Assembly (NCBI RefSeq): GCF_018271995.1
Contig: NZ_JAGUCO010000020.1
Location: 1 to 64,000 of the forward strand
Direction: 5' to 3'
Source of the DNA: Carboxylicivirga linearis
GTDB lineage: Bacteria; Bacteroidota; Bacteroidia; Bacteroidales; Marinilabiliaceae
Length of the DNA: 64,000 bases
Shown here one piece after another: positions 16,361-23,901 of this stretch (within the stretch, counting starts at the first letter, position 1; every line of letters starts with the position of its first letter). A program made the position numbers and the translations under genes. The notes beneath the pieces are model-generated. The model saw only the letters and a list, made by a program, of their open reading frames with translations, did no database searches and was not told the DNA's origin.

Positions 16361-18364
16361 ATGGAAAAGATTGTAATTATCGGAGGAGTTGCTGCCGGAG
16401 CTACGGCAGCCGCAAAAGCAAGAAGATTATCACCAGATGCTCAAATTACCATGTTGGAGGCAGGGCCTGATGTTTCATTTGCTAATTGCGGCTTACCTTA
16501 TTATATAGCTGGCGATATCGAAAACCGTTCAAGCTTAATTCTTCAAAGCCCTGAAAGCTTTAAAGAGCAATATAATGTGGATGTTTTCATTCATACATTG
16601 GTGTCATCAATCGATAAAGAAGCACATGTTGTAAATACTATTGATACCCGCGACGGATCAAAAAAACAATATGAATATACCAAACTGATTTTAGCTCAGG
16701 GAGGACGTCCTATTCAGCCGGATCTTCCCGGAGCCGATTACGACCATGTTTTCAGCTTATGGACATTGGAAGATATGGATAAAATTGATTCTCACCTGAA
16801 AAACGAAGAGCCTAAAACAGCTGTTGTTGTGGGTGGTGGTTTTATTGGTTTGGAAATGGTTGAGGCTTTAGTGAAGCGTGGCTTAAAAGTTCATGTTGTA
16901 GAAAAGATGCCTCATGTAATGTCGTTGATGGATGCAGAAACAGCAGGTTTTATCACTCGTGAGTTGCATTCATACGGTGTAGGAGTACATACTGAAACAG
17001 GTGTGGTAAAAATCAACGATAACTCAGTGGAGTTAGATAATGGTCAGGAGCTGGAAGCCGATATGGTTTTATTATCAATCGGTGTCCGTCCAACCTTACA
17101 ATTGGCTATTGATGCCGGATTGGCCATTGGTGAAGCAGGTGGTTTATTGGTTGATGAATACTTACAAACATCAGATAAAGATATATACGCAGCGGGAGAT
17201 ATGGTGGAGATTGAGCATCGTGTGAGCAATAAAAAAGTTCGTATCCCATTGGCAGGACCTGCTAATCGTCAAGGACGTATTGCTGCCGAGAATGCCTTGG
17301 GTGGAAAACATGCTTACAAAGGAGCTATCGGAACTTCGGTTGTGCGAGTGTTTGAAGCGGTTGCAGGTATCACAGGTATGTCGTTGAAACAAGCTAAAGC
17401 AGCCGGTATTGATGCTGATGCAGTAGTGGTTCATAAAGAGCATCATACATCTTACTATCCTGGAGCTGAAACGGTTTCGGTAATGGTTATTTACGATCGT
17501 CAGACGGGCGTTGTGTTAGGTGGACAAACTGCGGGTTACAAAGGAGCCGACAAGCGTTTGGATGTGTTGGCTACTGCAGCTGCTGCAAAAATTAAGGTAA
17601 GCGATATTGCCGATATGGACTTTGCTTATTCACCTCCGATTGGAACAGCCAACGATGCTATGAACATGGCAGCTTATGCAGCAGAGAATAAAATGTCGGG
17701 ATTTAGCCCAAGTATATTGGCATCGGAGTTGGACGAATTTATCGAAGGTAAGCGTTTGGTGGTATTGGATGTACGTGATGTATTTGCATTCCAGAAGAGT
17801 AACCTGAAGGGAGCTCACCACTTGCCATTGGAGATGTTATCAGAAAACTTGCAGGCGATTCCTAAAGATGTACCAATTTTGGTTTATGATGAGATTGGTA
17901 AAAAAGGTCATCAGGCATTACGTACCTTAAAAAATGCAGGTTTCGAAGAAGTATATAATATCTCAGGAGGTCATACTTCATTGCAACGTCATGCGATGGC
18001 TGTTGGATATAAAAACTTCCAGGTTGAGTTATTGCCTATTGAGAAAAAGAATATTAATCAGAAAGAGGAGGTAACCGAGGTTGAAAGCAATCAGAATGTG
18101 AGTACAGATGAATTGGCTCGTTTGGTGGTTGATGTGCGTACTCCTGGTGAATTTATGTCTGGTGCTTTCCCTGATGCTGTAAATATTCCACTGGATGATA
18201 TTATGTCGGGTAAAGGTGATTTGGGAGAAAATACCGATAGAGAAATTATTGTGTACTGTGCCTCTGGTGCGCGATCGGCTTATGCGCAGCAGGTGTTAAA
18301 GCAGCGAGGATATACCAATGTGAAAAACGGTGGAGGTATAGCTGCTATGATGGCACAGATGTAA
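16361..18364 (+). CDS. CoA-disulfide reductase / polysulfide reductase-like flavoprotein with two rhodanese domains
   Basis: A 667-residue cytoplasmic FAD/NAD(P)H oxidoreductase. FAD motif IIGGVAAGATAA is at 6-17. The single redox cysteine C43 in FANCGLPYYI is typical of CoA-disulfide and NADH-polysulfide reductases. An NAD-binding GGGFIGLEM is at about 158. The dimerisation domain ends near 450. Rhodanese domain 1 (about 455-550) lacks the catalytic cysteine: its loop reads VYDEIGKKG. Rhodanese domain 2 (about 575-667) has the active loop C633-A-S-G-A-R. Most family members carry one rhodanese domain. It probably reduces CoA persulfide/polysulfide or disulfide while the rhodanese handles sulfane sulfur. 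It lies between two Crp/Fnr genes. Confidence 0.88.
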   Translation: MEKIVIIGGVAAGATAAAKARRLSPDAQITMLEAGPDVSFANCGLPYYIAGDIENRSSLILQSPESFKEQYNVDVFIHTLVSSIDKEAHVVNTIDTRDGSKKQYEYTKLILAQGGRPIQPDLPGADYDHVFSLWTLEDMDKIDSHLKNEEPKTAVVVGGGFIGLEMVEALVKRGLKVHVVEKMPHVMSLMDAETAGFITRELHSYGVGVHTETGVVKINDNSVELDNGQELEADMVLLSIGVRPTLQLAIDAGLAIGEAGGLLVDEYLQTSDKDIYAAGDMVEIEHRVSNKKVRIPLAGPANRQGRIAAENALGGKHAYKGAIGTSVVRVFEAVAGITGMSLKQAKAAGIDADAVVVHKEHHTSYYPGAETVSVMVIYDRQTGVVLGGQTAGYKGADKRLDVLATAAAAKIKVSDIADMDFAYSPPIGTANDAMNMAAYAAENKMSGFSPSILASELDEFIEGKRLVVLDVRDVFAFQKSNLKGAHHLPLEMLSENLQAIPKDVPILVYDEIGKKGHQALRTLKNAGFEEVYNISGGHTSLQRHAMAVGYKNFQVELLPIEKKNINQKEEVTEVESNQNVSTDELARLVVDVRTPGEFMSGAFPDAVNIPLDDIMSGKGDLGENTDREIIVYCASGARSAYAQQVLKQRGYTNVKNGGGIAAMMAQM

Positions 18365-18390
18365 AATAGTTTTTTGCTTTAGTAGAAGAA

Positions 18391-18431
18391 TAGTCACAGG
18401 TTTTGAAAACATCTCTGTGGCTATTTTTTTT
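18391..18431 (+). terminator. Intrinsic terminator after the CoA-disulfide-reductase-like gene
   Basis: TAGTCACAG pairs with CTGTGGCTA across a 15-base loop containing GTTTTgAAAAC, followed by attttttttg. It lies 27 bases after the stop codon. Confidence 0.75.
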
Positions 18432-18495
18432 GTTTTGAATTTTCTTTGCATAGAATAACTATTCGTTATACTTTTCGGAAGAAAGGATTCTGGCT

Positions 18496-19137
18496 ATGTC
18501 GTTGATTAAGACTATCAAAAATAATTTTCCTGTTTTATCAGAGCCCGACTTGCTGCAAGAGATGGAGAAATACTGTGTCTATCGAAATGTTCAAGAGGGG
18601 GATAATCTGATTGATATTGGGGATGAGGTGCTGTTTATTCCTTTAATTACAAAAGGAACTGTTAAGGTGGTGCGTGAAGATGATAACGGTAATGAGTTAT
18701 TGCTTTATTATTTGAATAGTGGAGAAACCTGTGCATCCATACTAACTTGCTGCATGAGTAAGACTCTTAGCGAGGTGAAAGCTTGTGTGCTGGATGAGGT
18801 GATTGCTATTATGGTTCCCATTCGTATTATGGATGACTGGATGCGTAAGTATGCTACCTGGCGTAATTTTGTTATGCTCTCTTATCGCCAACGATTGGAG
18901 CAGCTGTTAACCACCATTGATAGTATTGCTTTTTTAAAGATGGATGAGCGATTATTGCAGTATCTGCAAAAGCGTTCGCAGGAATTGCAAACAAAAACAT
19001 TGCTGGGAACTCATCAGGAGATAGCTGATGATTTGCACACCTCGCGCGAAGTTGTGTCGCGTTTATTAAAACAGCTCGAACGTCTGGGGAAAATTAAGCT
19101 CTCGCGAAATAAAATTGAGATAATTTCTCTTGTGTGA
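18496..19137 (+). CDS. Crp/Fnr-family regulator with cysteine-rich effector pocket
   Basis: A 213-residue regulator. The N-terminal beta-roll domain (about 10-130) carries C79 and the pair C85-C86 (GETCASILTCCM), plus C27 and C97, in the segment that holds cyclic nucleotide in CRP. A winged helix (about 167-210, GTHQEIADDLHTSREVVSRLLKQLE) binds DNA. This cysteine pattern occurs in a Bacteroidota Crp/Fnr subgroup often found near sulfur-handling genes. Here it follows the CoA-disulfide-reductase-like gene. The inferred role is sensing thiol, polysulfide or oxidant through cysteines; cyclic AMP binding is unlikely because the ligand-binding GE..R pattern is not intact. A terminator separates it from the preceding gene, so it is transcribed independently. 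Confidence 0.9.
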   Translation: MSLIKTIKNNFPVLSEPDLLQEMEKYCVYRNVQEGDNLIDIGDEVLFIPLITKGTVKVVREDDNGNELLLYYLNSGETCASILTCCMSKTLSEVKACVLDEVIAIMVPIRIMDDWMRKYATWRNFVMLSYRQRLEQLLTTIDSIAFLKMDERLLQYLQKRSQELQTKTLLGTHQEIADDLHTSREVVSRLLKQLERLGKIKLSRNKIEIISLV

Positions 19138-19213
19138 CCATAAGCACAAATGAATAGGTTGCTTCTTCCTACTTTTATAATAGTTAATAAGCATGCCAAT
19201 AATAAAACGATAT

Positions 19214-19240
19214 GCCTGGGTTTTAACTCAGTCTTTTTCA
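19214..19240 (+). terminator. Terminator hairpin after the second Crp/Fnr gene
   Basis: CTGGGTT-tt-AACTCAG forms a 7-bp stem (one G-T pair) followed by tctttttc. Confidence 0.6.
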
Positions 19241-19248
19241 GTAGACAA

Positions 19249-19285
19249 AACGCGGATTGAAAGGTCAATCTGCGTTGTTGTTTTA
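19249..19285. terminator. Strong hairpin between converging genes
   Basis: AACGCGGATTGA-aagg-TCAATCTGCGTT is a 12-bp stem (one G-T pair). T-rich sequence follows on the plus side (gttgtttt) and aaaa precedes it, so it can end transcripts from both the Crp/Fnr gene and the methyltransferase gene. Confidence 0.65.
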
Positions 19286-19313
19286 TTCAACGTCGATTCT
19301 CAATAAGTTTAAG

Positions 19314-19898
19314 CTATAGTTTTATTCCATTTGCCATTAGAACGGGCATTGGAGTGTTGTTGTCGTTTATTGAAAAAGGAATACTAAGTTTGGATATTTC
19401 TAATGGTACATGTTTAAAAGCGGACTCCAAAGTGTGGGACGTAAATCCTGTTTCAGCATTGTCAGATTCCGCCAGCCAATCCCATTGAACGAACGTGCCA
19501 CCCTTTGCGAGTAACGATGAAATTAATTTGAGTGTTTCAGGGTAATTTGGAAGAAAGGCGCAAACCGATGATGCTACAATTAAATCGAACTTTTGCGACA
19601 ATAATGGATGAGATTGGATTAATTCTTTGCTAAGTACATCGTTAATCAAATCTATTCCTGATAGCTTTTTCTCTTTTAACACGTTTATCATCTCCGCCGA
19701 TGAATCTAGAGCAACAATATTCTTAGCCCGGGGTAATAATAGTTCGCTGAGGGCTCCGGTGCCACAACCAAAATCCAAAATGTTTAGGCCATCAATATTC
19801 ACTTCGTCCTGTAAACTTTTAAAGGCAAGTTTTGAATACTCTATTACCAAAGGGTTAGTTTCCCATTCTTTGGCGTAATCATCCCATTCATTTTTCAT
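19314..19898 (-). CDS. Class I SAM-dependent methyltransferase
   Basis: A 194-residue Rossmann-fold methyltransferase. Motif I LDFGCGTGALSELLLP (about 42-57) binds S-adenosylmethionine. The acidic residue in IVALDSSAEMINVL (about 63-76) contacts the ribose, and FDLIVASSVCAFLPNYPE is motif IV-like. No substrate-recognition domain is present, so the substrate (small molecule or other) is unknown. It is the last of three closely spaced minus-strand genes; the SnoaL-like gene lies 59 bases upstream. Confidence 0.88.
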   Translation of the reverse strand: MKNEWDDYAKEWETNPLVIEYSKLAFKSLQDEVNIDGLNILDFGCGTGALSELLLPRAKNIVALDSSAEMINVLKEKKLSGIDLINDVLSKELIQSHPLLSQKFDLIVASSVCAFLPNYPETLKLISSLLAKGGTFVQWDWLAESDNAETGFTSHTLESAFKHVPLEISKLSIPFSINDNNTPMPVLMANGIKL

Positions 19899-19957
19899 TG
19901 TTCTATTTTAAAGGTTATAATACCAATAACTTAAAATTGTGCGATAACTTTGCGTGC

Positions 19958-20317
19958 TTATTTAGTTGGTAGATGTAATTGATGCTGTCGTAAAAATGAT
20001 AGTTTATCCCAGTATCCTCGCTGTAACTGAATTTTGTTATTAACGATATGAAAGAATCCACAGCCTCTTAAGCCAAGAGGATCTTTCCATTCTAAAATAC
20101 CCCAATCACCGTCTTCAAAAATATTTTCAACAATACACACTATCTCTGCCTGAGCAAATTCAGTTTTAAACATTTGCCTGATGGCCTCTTTGCCTATTGT
20201 TGGCTCATTAGCCACCTGATGATTGATGGCGTCTTCAGCATAAAGTTCAGCCAAAGCGTCGGCGTCACCCTGATTAAAATATTGGACAAATAACTGTATT
20301 ATTTCTTTAGGTTGCAT
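19958..20317 (-). CDS. SnoaL/NTF2-like small protein
   Basis: A 119-residue protein of the nuclear transport factor 2 fold. The opening helix and cavity strand pattern fit (FVQYFNQGDADALAELYAEDAINHQVAN, then GKEAIRQMFKTEFA). Such proteins are either small hydrolases/isomerases or ligand-binding proteins; no specific catalytic set can be assigned. ATG at 20317 lies 6 bases after the stop of the CPBP protease gene, so these genes form one transcription unit. Confidence 0.8.
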   Translation of the reverse strand: MQPKEIIQLFVQYFNQGDADALAELYAEDAINHQVANEPTIGKEAIRQMFKTEFAQAEIVCIVENIFEDGDWGILEWKDPLGLRGCGFFHIVNNKIQLQRGYWDKLSFLRQHQLHLPTK

Positions 20318-20323
20318 ATGATA

Positions 20324-21121
20324 TTATTTATCGCTGTACGGTGATCTATCATTTATAGGAATTGGTTTTAAACCTTTTTTTAATAAAAACACAATTGATA
20401 GTAAAGCAATAGTGTAAATGGATAGATGAAGTATAGAATTAGACATATCTAATTCAATATATTCAAAGTTGAATTGAGCAATAATGTTTACCAAGATATG
20501 AGCAAGAGTAACTATAATTAAAGAATTAGTTTTGTAATATATAAAACCAAATAACATGCCTGCGATGACATAGTAATGCAGGTTGGCAATACTTAAATGA
20601 TGTGCACCAAATAACAGGCTTGAAAGAAGTATGGCCCAAACAGGAGAGTATTTTCTTAAAAAGTTCTTTAGTATTAAACCTCTGAAAAATAATTCTTCAA
20701 TGATAGGACCCATAATAATCACGTTAAAATGGAATGGAAAAAAGAATGATTTTATACTCCCACCAAATATTTTTAGTTGATGATTTAATAAGGATTCAAT
20801 AAATTCATTAGTCCTCCATAGAGGTGTGATTACTATAGTTTGATAAAGCACAACTATTGTAATTACACTTATAACGGTTGACAAGGCAGGTATAAAAAAC
20901 GATTCTTTAATATTGATATTTGTTTTTTTAAGAAAGAATATTGTTGGAGGGATAAAAAGTAATGATTCTAAATAATGAAGAGAAATTTTAAATATGTCAC
21001 TATTATCGTATAGGTCTGTAAATAATAAGGCTGCCAATGCGAATATGACACCGGCTAATAAACGCACTCCAATTAGCAATAAAAGTGCATGCCAGAAGTT
21101 AAGGGTGAATTCTTTTTTCAA
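20324..21121 (-). CDS. CPBP-family intramembrane metalloprotease
   Basis: A 265-residue polytopic membrane protein with about eight hydrophobic segments. It has the full CPBP (Abi/CAAX-protease) signature: EELFFRG (EExxxR, about 142), FGAHH (FxxxH, about 167) and late HILVN (HxxxN, about 208). It is probably a membrane glutamic/metallo-type protease; its substrate is unknown. The only possible start is TTG at 21121, because a stop codon lies two codons upstream and no in-frame Met occurs early in the protein. It is first in an operon with the SnoaL-like and methyltransferase genes. Confidence 0.88.
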   Translation of the reverse strand: MKKEFTLNFWHALLLLIGVRLLAGVIFALAALLFTDLYDNSDIFKISLHYLESLLFIPPTIFFLKKTNINIKESFFIPALSTVISVITIVVLYQTIVITPLWRTNEFIESLLNHQLKIFGGSIKSFFFPFHFNVIIMGPIIEELFFRGLILKNFLRKYSPVWAILLSSLLFGAHHLSIANLHYYVIAGMLFGFIYYKTNSLIIVTLAHILVNIIAQFNFEYIELDMSNSILHLSIYTIALLSIVFLLKKGLKPIPINDRSPYSDK

Positions 21122-21199
21122 AAGTTAAGCTTTAGGTTATACAAAAGGTTTTACTCAGCCAAATTAGCTCTCATAATTAAATATACCAAGAGTAGAAAT

Positions 21200-21437
21200 A
21201 AAAATAATGGGGATAGCCTCAAGTACATTGGGGAACAAGCTAAGTACACGGGGGATGGTGTCGGGTACATGGGGGATTATGCTTATCCCTTATGTACTTG
21301 CCATAAGTACAATGGGGATGGTGTTGAGTACCTGTAAGATTATGTCGGGTACACAGGGGAAGATGTTAAGTTTACGGGGGATGAACATCATCCCTAGGGG
21401 GATAATGATAAGTACATTGGGGAGGATGGTAAGTTTA
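21200..21437. repeat. Degenerate 21-bp minisatellite (about 11 units)
   Basis: Units of exactly 21 bases start at 21200, 21221, 21242, 21263, 21284, 21305, 21326, 21347, 21368, 21389 and 21410. The consensus is roughly AAGTACAyGGGGGATGrTG plus two variable bases. The unit at 21284 looks inverted (ATGTACTTGCC). Because 21 is a multiple of three, all frames stay open and give 7-residue repeats, so the open frames here are not evidence of coding. It lies between the CPBP protease gene and a small coiled-coil gene. Confidence 0.85.
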
Positions 21438-21529
21438 CGTGTTTTAACAGGCTTCAGTCTTGAATTAAAAGTAAAAATGGGTTTGAGTATAGCAATTCTC
21501 AAACCCATAATAAATAGCTCGTTAGTTTG

Positions 21530-21850
21530 TTAATTTCGGAACTTACGAAGTTTATGCACCAATGAATTGTCTTTGCCCAGCAAGCCTTCTATTAAGTTTA
21601 CAAACGACGAGGCATCGTCATAGGCATCTTTCAAAGCTTCGTTAGATGCTTTAGTAGCATCAATGGCAGCAGCCTGAGCTTTTTGCTGTGCAACTTCTGC
21701 TTCTTTTAATAAAGTTGATTTAGATTTTAATCCTTCTATTCGAAGCTTTGGGTCAAAACCTGCTTGCGTTAAAGTCTCCGTTTCATCTTGTGCAGTTGTA
21801 AGGATGTGATCAACAAAATCACGCTTTTCTTTTTCTGTTTGTCTAGCCAT
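21530..21850 (-). CDS. Small conserved-type helical protein of unknown function
   Basis: A 106-residue charged protein predicted to be almost entirely alpha-helical. The Ala/Lys/Glu-rich segment (about 48-80, KEAEVAQQKAQAAAIDATKASNEALKDAYDDA) has coiled-coil character. There is no signal peptide, membrane segment or known motif. The start is ATG 21850 with an AT-rich upstream region. Base composition matches neighbours and the frame is clean, so it looks like a real gene. I do not recognise a family function. The minisatellite lies immediately downstream. Confidence 0.7.
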   Translation of the reverse strand: MARQTEKEKRDFVDHILTTAQDETETLTQAGFDPKLRIEGLKSKSTLLKEAEVAQQKAQAAAIDATKASNEALKDAYDDASSFVNLIEGLLGKDNSLVHKLRKFRN

Positions 21851-22079
21851 AATAACTGATTTAATGGGTTAGTATATTAATATTTTGCCATCGATAATTA
21901 AAGATGGCGAAAGGAGTTATATACTGTTAATTGCAATAAAGCAAAATCGTAACACTTATTATGAATAAAAAATGCTAAACTTAGATGTATATATTGTATA
22001 GTAAGTTGAATGAATTGAAATTGGTGATAAAACGGATTTTGCGTTACTCACAGGAATATTAGCCGGAACGATTAAGTGC

Positions 22080-22113
22080 AAAAAAATACCCGCCTTGAAT
22101 AACAAAGCGGGCA
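22080..22113 (-). terminator. Intrinsic terminator of the M49-like peptidase gene
   Basis: Read on the minus strand, GCCCGCTTtg...caAGGCGGGT is followed by ATTTTTTTGC. It lies about 25 bases after the stop codon of the gene at 22137-23774. Confidence 0.85.
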
Positions 22114-22136
22114 TCTTAACTAAGTATTATGGTTCT

Positions 22137-23774
22137 TTACAATCCAATTACATTGGGTCCCTGTTCAAATACAATATCTACAGGTATACCGGCTTCTTCA
22201 ATTTTATTCAAATCTTTTTGCAAAGCAGGACGAATAGTTCCCATCTCTGCCAGTGTTTGTTTGGCTTTTTCATAGTTGCCATCACCTTGTATGGTTAATA
22301 TTTCGGCTGATAAGCTATTCATGGCTTCAGTCATCTTATCAAAGTCAACAGTGTAATATCCACTGTTTTCGTTGTAACTAAAGGCACCATGCTCCTGAAA
22401 ATAGTTAAAGCGCATCATATTGGCTTTACCGTGTGCACTGGCGGCTCCAAATCTTACCGAGCGGAATATACCGGCCATAAAGGTTACATAGTTATCCATC
22501 AAATCAGTTTCGGGTAATTCACCCATTTTAACCAACTCACTCACCATAAATAAGCCAAGTATATCGGCTTTGGCTTCTTCCATCGATGAGTATGTTTCTT
22601 TTAAAGCTTCGCGAACACCACCATTGCCGTTAATAGTCTCTTTTATGCCCAAGCCATGAGCCACCTCATGAAACATGGTGTTTTCGAAAAATGCATCGAA
22701 TTTAACATGTTGCTGTTGTGCCGGATCAATCAACACTTTGCTAATAGGCACTAATATTTTTTCGAACTTAGCGCGCATCGAATTTTTTAGCTGAAGCTTT
22801 CTGCTTCCTTTTGATACGTGTACCTCAGGATCATTAGGAAGGTTAATGGCAATGGTTTTACTACCTGCATTACAGTCGCCGGCATAATATAAGGCATCGT
22901 AGGCACCTAAATCACTGTCGCTTCCCGGTACTTCTTGTTTGTAAGTATCATCTACCGGTAACGACTTTTGTAATTCGGGTAGTAAAGCAGCAAAGCGTGT
23001 AAGTTTATCCGACCATTCTTTGTCTTTTATTAGAATGTAGGCTTCAAAAGCAGCTTTATATCCGAAAAGAGCATCTTCATAGTTTTCAATAGGACCAACC
23101 ACAAAATCAATGGTGTTGGTTTTCATATCCATCCAGGCCATGTCGCTGGGTTGATATTCGTTGCTTAACAAAGCTTCAGCTCGTAATTCAAGATAAGTTC
23201 TTAATCCTTCGTCTTCGGCCAGGGTAGCAGCTTTCTTCAATAATTCCGAAGCTTTGGTTAACTCCTTTTTATAGGCTTCGCTATAAGGAACAACCTTTAA
23301 TTTGCCGTCGTCACCTCTTTGAATCAGCGTATATAAATCGTCTTTTTTATCATCATCAAGAGCTTCAAACTCTTCTTTTGTCATGTCTTTAGGATAGAAA
23401 CCAGCTCCTGCAGGCTTTGCTCCAATTCCCTCAACAAACGATTGGTTGTTATTTAGTCTTTCCCATGGACCATAATTAATCTTTAAAAATTTTTGAAGGG
23501 ATGGATCTTTTGTGTTATCCAGTAATTCATTTTTATCGCCATATGCCTGCTTCCAAAACAGGTCATCCATAATTTGAGCCGTCTCAAATAATAAGGGTAG
23601 CATCTGTTTTTCTTTATCGCTTAGTTGATTTAGGTCGGTAGTGAGTTGAAAAGGGATAAAATCATCCACCTTTTGCGGTAGTTCAGCATCGGAAGAAACA
23701 TACATTTTAGTTGGTTTTTGATTACATGCACTCAGCATTAAGAGTGCTACAAACGGTAATAAAAGTTTATTCAT
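22137..23774 (-). CDS. M49-like zinc metallopeptidase lipoprotein
   Basis: A 545-residue protein with a lipoprotein signal (LLMLSAC, lipid cysteine at about 16), so it is probably anchored in the envelope. It carries FHEVAHGLG (about 368-376) and a second zinc/catalytic motif MEEAKAD (about 397-403), which is the layout of dipeptidyl-peptidase III (M49) relatives. Classical M49 has HEXXGH with an extra residue; here the spacing is HEXXH followed by G, as in the M49-like variants of bacteria and plant Nudix-M49 fusions. Likely role: cleavage of short peptides in the periplasm. Such proteins are sometimes mislabelled as dihydrofolate reductase in annotations. Confidence 0.8.
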   Translation of the reverse strand: MNKLLLPFVALLMLSACNQKPTKMYVSSDAELPQKVDDFIPFQLTTDLNQLSDKEKQMLPLLFETAQIMDDLFWKQAYGDKNELLDNTKDPSLQKFLKINYGPWERLNNNQSFVEGIGAKPAGAGFYPKDMTKEEFEALDDDKKDDLYTLIQRGDDGKLKVVPYSEAYKKELTKASELLKKAATLAEDEGLRTYLELRAEALLSNEYQPSDMAWMDMKTNTIDFVVGPIENYEDALFGYKAAFEAYILIKDKEWSDKLTRFAALLPELQKSLPVDDTYKQEVPGSDSDLGAYDALYYAGDCNAGSKTIAINLPNDPEVHVSKGSRKLQLKNSMRAKFEKILVPISKVLIDPAQQQHVKFDAFFENTMFHEVAHGLGIKETINGNGGVREALKETYSSMEEAKADILGLFMVSELVKMGELPETDLMDNYVTFMAGIFRSVRFGAASAHGKANMMRFNYFQEHGAFSYNENSGYYTVDFDKMTEAMNSLSAEILTIQGDGNYEKAKQTLAEMGTIRPALQKDLNKIEEAGIPVDIVFEQGPNVIGL

Positions 23775-23901
23775 AACAGAAGATTCTTAGGTGTTGTAAT
23801 TCTTTCTTTAGCTCTCTAATGAGAGAATAAAATTCATTGATCGAAATTACACAAACAGGCAATGGTATACAACTACCCTGCTAAGTATAGCGGTAAAAAA
23901 A

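Noticed and set aside
21089-21533. Open frames on both strands over the 21-base array
   Set aside because: A repeat period divisible by three keeps frames open without coding; the same is true in several frames at once.
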